A stretch of 9,183 nt of DNA from CAVXAE01 sp044225565 (GTDB taxonomy: Bacteria; Pseudomonadota; Gammaproteobacteria; Steroidobacterales; Steroidobacteraceae): positions 1 to 9,183 of the forward strand of contig JBGAIL010000206.1 of assembly GCA_044225565.1 (NCBI GenBank), written 5' to 3'. The notes under the pieces were generated by a model, which searched no databases, had not been told where the DNA came from, and saw nothing but the letters and a program-made list of their open reading frames with translations. Of the stretch, positions 8,054 through 9,183 are shown in pieces. Each line of letters opens with the position of its first letter. Position 1 is the first letter of the stretch. The translations under genes were made by a program, and so were the position numbers.

Positions 8054-9183
8054 TCAACCAAACATACCATGCAGGAACCAGCGATGGCTGCCCGTCCGCT
8101 CCCTGAAAATCCACAGCCGGACGGAACGTGCATCGACGGCCAGGTAATAATCCCTCTCGCCCTCGCCCCTCTCGAGGCGTTCCTTTTGGATCTGGCTGCA
8201 AAGCCGCACGGGCCCGCGATACCACGGCTTTCCCTCGCGCTCCGTGAGGCGCAGGGGCTCCGCGAACAGCCATAGCGGGCGGACGGACTCCGTGTGATAT
8301 GGCACGGGCGAGGAGCGCGAAACGGACGGCTCCACTGCCAGTGAAGCGTTCTCCGGCCAGTGATCGTCTGCCACTTCGAGGCCATGGACCGCTTCTGCGG
8401 GCAGACGCGCACGCAGATGCTCGATGAGCTGCACGGCTTCGACTTCTGCCACCCCGCCATGCTCTCCGGGTTGCCATAGCGATTCGCAGATCTGGCTGCG
8501 CGGCACGATCACGCTCGTGCGCAGCTCGCAGGCGAGCGCCGGTTCGGGCAAAGCCATCTTCGATAATTTCTCGCCTAGCAGCATGCCGAGGCGCCGCGCA
8601 TCCATTGCGGGCGCTGCCAACCTCAACACACAGGGAGTGGGCACTGCGTGGCGATGCCGGAAGCGGCATTCCACGACAGTGATCCCCGCCTGTCGCGCAC
8701 GCAGGAAACGCTCCATGTCGTGCAGCAGAGGGTTGAGCGCATGCAGCAATGCCTCGCAGCTCTCTATTTCGCGGGGGAGATCGCGGATGCGCCGAAAGCG
8801 CTCGCGCGAAACGAATGTTGGCCGCGGGTCTGCCGTGCGACCCGTCAACCGATCGAGGCTCTTGAGTTGTGCAGCGCCGAAACGGCGTGCAAAACCCGTA
8901 CGGGGAAGCCGCAACGCCTGTCCAATGGTGTACACACCAATCTTCGCCAGCCGCGTCACCGTGTCGGAAGACCAGCGCAGTGCACTCAGGGATAGCGGGG
9001 CGACGCTGCCCACCAGCCGTGCGTGATTCATGACCAGGGGTTCGTGCCCTGCCCGCGCACGCACCAGCGCTGCAAGAGGCGTGGATGCCACCGCCATGCG
9101 CGAGGGAATATGCTCGGAACGATACTCTTCGGCGAGCAGACGGCAGAGGTTGTCCACGCCCGAAAAGAGTTGCAGGCTGCCCC
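8054..9183 (-). CDS. imuB: Mutasome Y-family-like protein ImuB (5' end cut by window)
   Basis: Adaptor of the SOS mutasome, related to Y-family polymerases. In studied homologues it lacks polymerase activity and ties DnaE2/ImuC to the sliding clamp and ImuA. The frame is open to the right edge. Eight codons before the first possible GTG start (9157) read GSLQLFSG, a conserved Y-family segment, so the true start lies outside and roughly the first 100-130 residues are missing. In the visible 375 residues, counted from 9157, a thumb/HhH part appears at about 50-107 (LSLSALRW, YTIGQALRLPRTGFARRFGA), then a little-finger-like domain, VADDHWPE near 262, RPLWLFAEP near 293, and the end WFLHGMFG typical of ImuB. 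A possible clamp-binding segment, QICESLW, sits at 222-228. No frameshift is seen. imuA and the LexA-controlled promoter would be expected upstream, beyond the window. Confidence 0.93.
   Translation of the reverse strand, partial: GSLQLFSGVDNLCRLLAEEYRSEHIPSRMAVASTPLAALVRARAGHEPLVMNHARLVGSVAPLSLSALRWSSDTVTRLAKIGVYTIGQALRLPRTGFARRFGAAQLKSLDRLTGRTADPRPTFVSRERFRRIRDLPREIESCEALLHALNPLLHDMERFLRARQAGITVVECRFRHRHAVPTPCVLRLAAPAMDARRLGMLLGEKLSKMALPEPALACELRTSVIVPRSQICESLWQPGEHGGVAEVEAVQLIEHLRARLPAEAVHGLEVADDHWPENASLAVEPSVSRSSPVPYHTESVRPLWLFAEPLRLTEREGKPWYRGPVRLCSQIQKERLERGEGERDYYLAVDARSVRLWIFRERTGSHRWFLHGMFG

Overview
The window is GC-rich (by eye roughly two thirds G+C). It looks like a chromosomal segment of a proteobacterium. 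The type II secretion genes and the ImuB/DnaE2 sequences suggest a gammaproteobacterium of the Xanthomonadales/Nevskiales/Steroidobacter kind, but that placement is inference from protein resemblance. I see no tRNA, rRNA, CRISPR array, insertion sequence or phage gene.

Left part (1-4390, + strand) is the end of a type II secretion system (T2SS) operon in the order gspD-gspE-gspF. GspD (outer-membrane secretin) enters from the left edge without its N-terminus. GspE (cytoplasmic ATPase) starts in a 4-base ATGA overlap with gspD and is complete. GspF (inner-membrane platform) follows after 100 bp that holds two inverted repeats, one of them shaped like an intrinsic terminator. GspF starts with TTG. 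Its first ~294 codons are clean, but the last third is broken by several small indels, although conserved T2SS-F sequence can still be followed through all three frames. Together the three proteins would form the channel, motor and platform that push a pseudopilus and export folded periplasmic proteins. Pseudopilin and gspL/M genes are not in the window.

Middle (4391-4697) is a short convergent zone. It holds a probable small acidic protein of unknown function, also disturbed by two compensating frameshifts.

Right part (4698-9183, - strand) is part of the imuA-imuB-dnaE2 (imuC) SOS mutasome. imuB enters from the right edge without its N-terminus. It is followed, after an unusually long 223-bp spacer, by a full-length dnaE2 that carries one frameshift near position 7074. 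ImuB and DnaE2 normally act together with ImuA in error-prone translesion synthesis after DNA damage. imuA and the LexA-controlled promoter would lie beyond the right edge.

I do not see a convincing undescribed system. The points most worth checking are the hairpin pair between gspE and gspF, the absence of the usual zinc-binding cysteines in GspE, the dense cluster of indels at about 4097-4600 (local sequence error or real decay), the small acidic gene, and the imuB-dnaE2 spacer.
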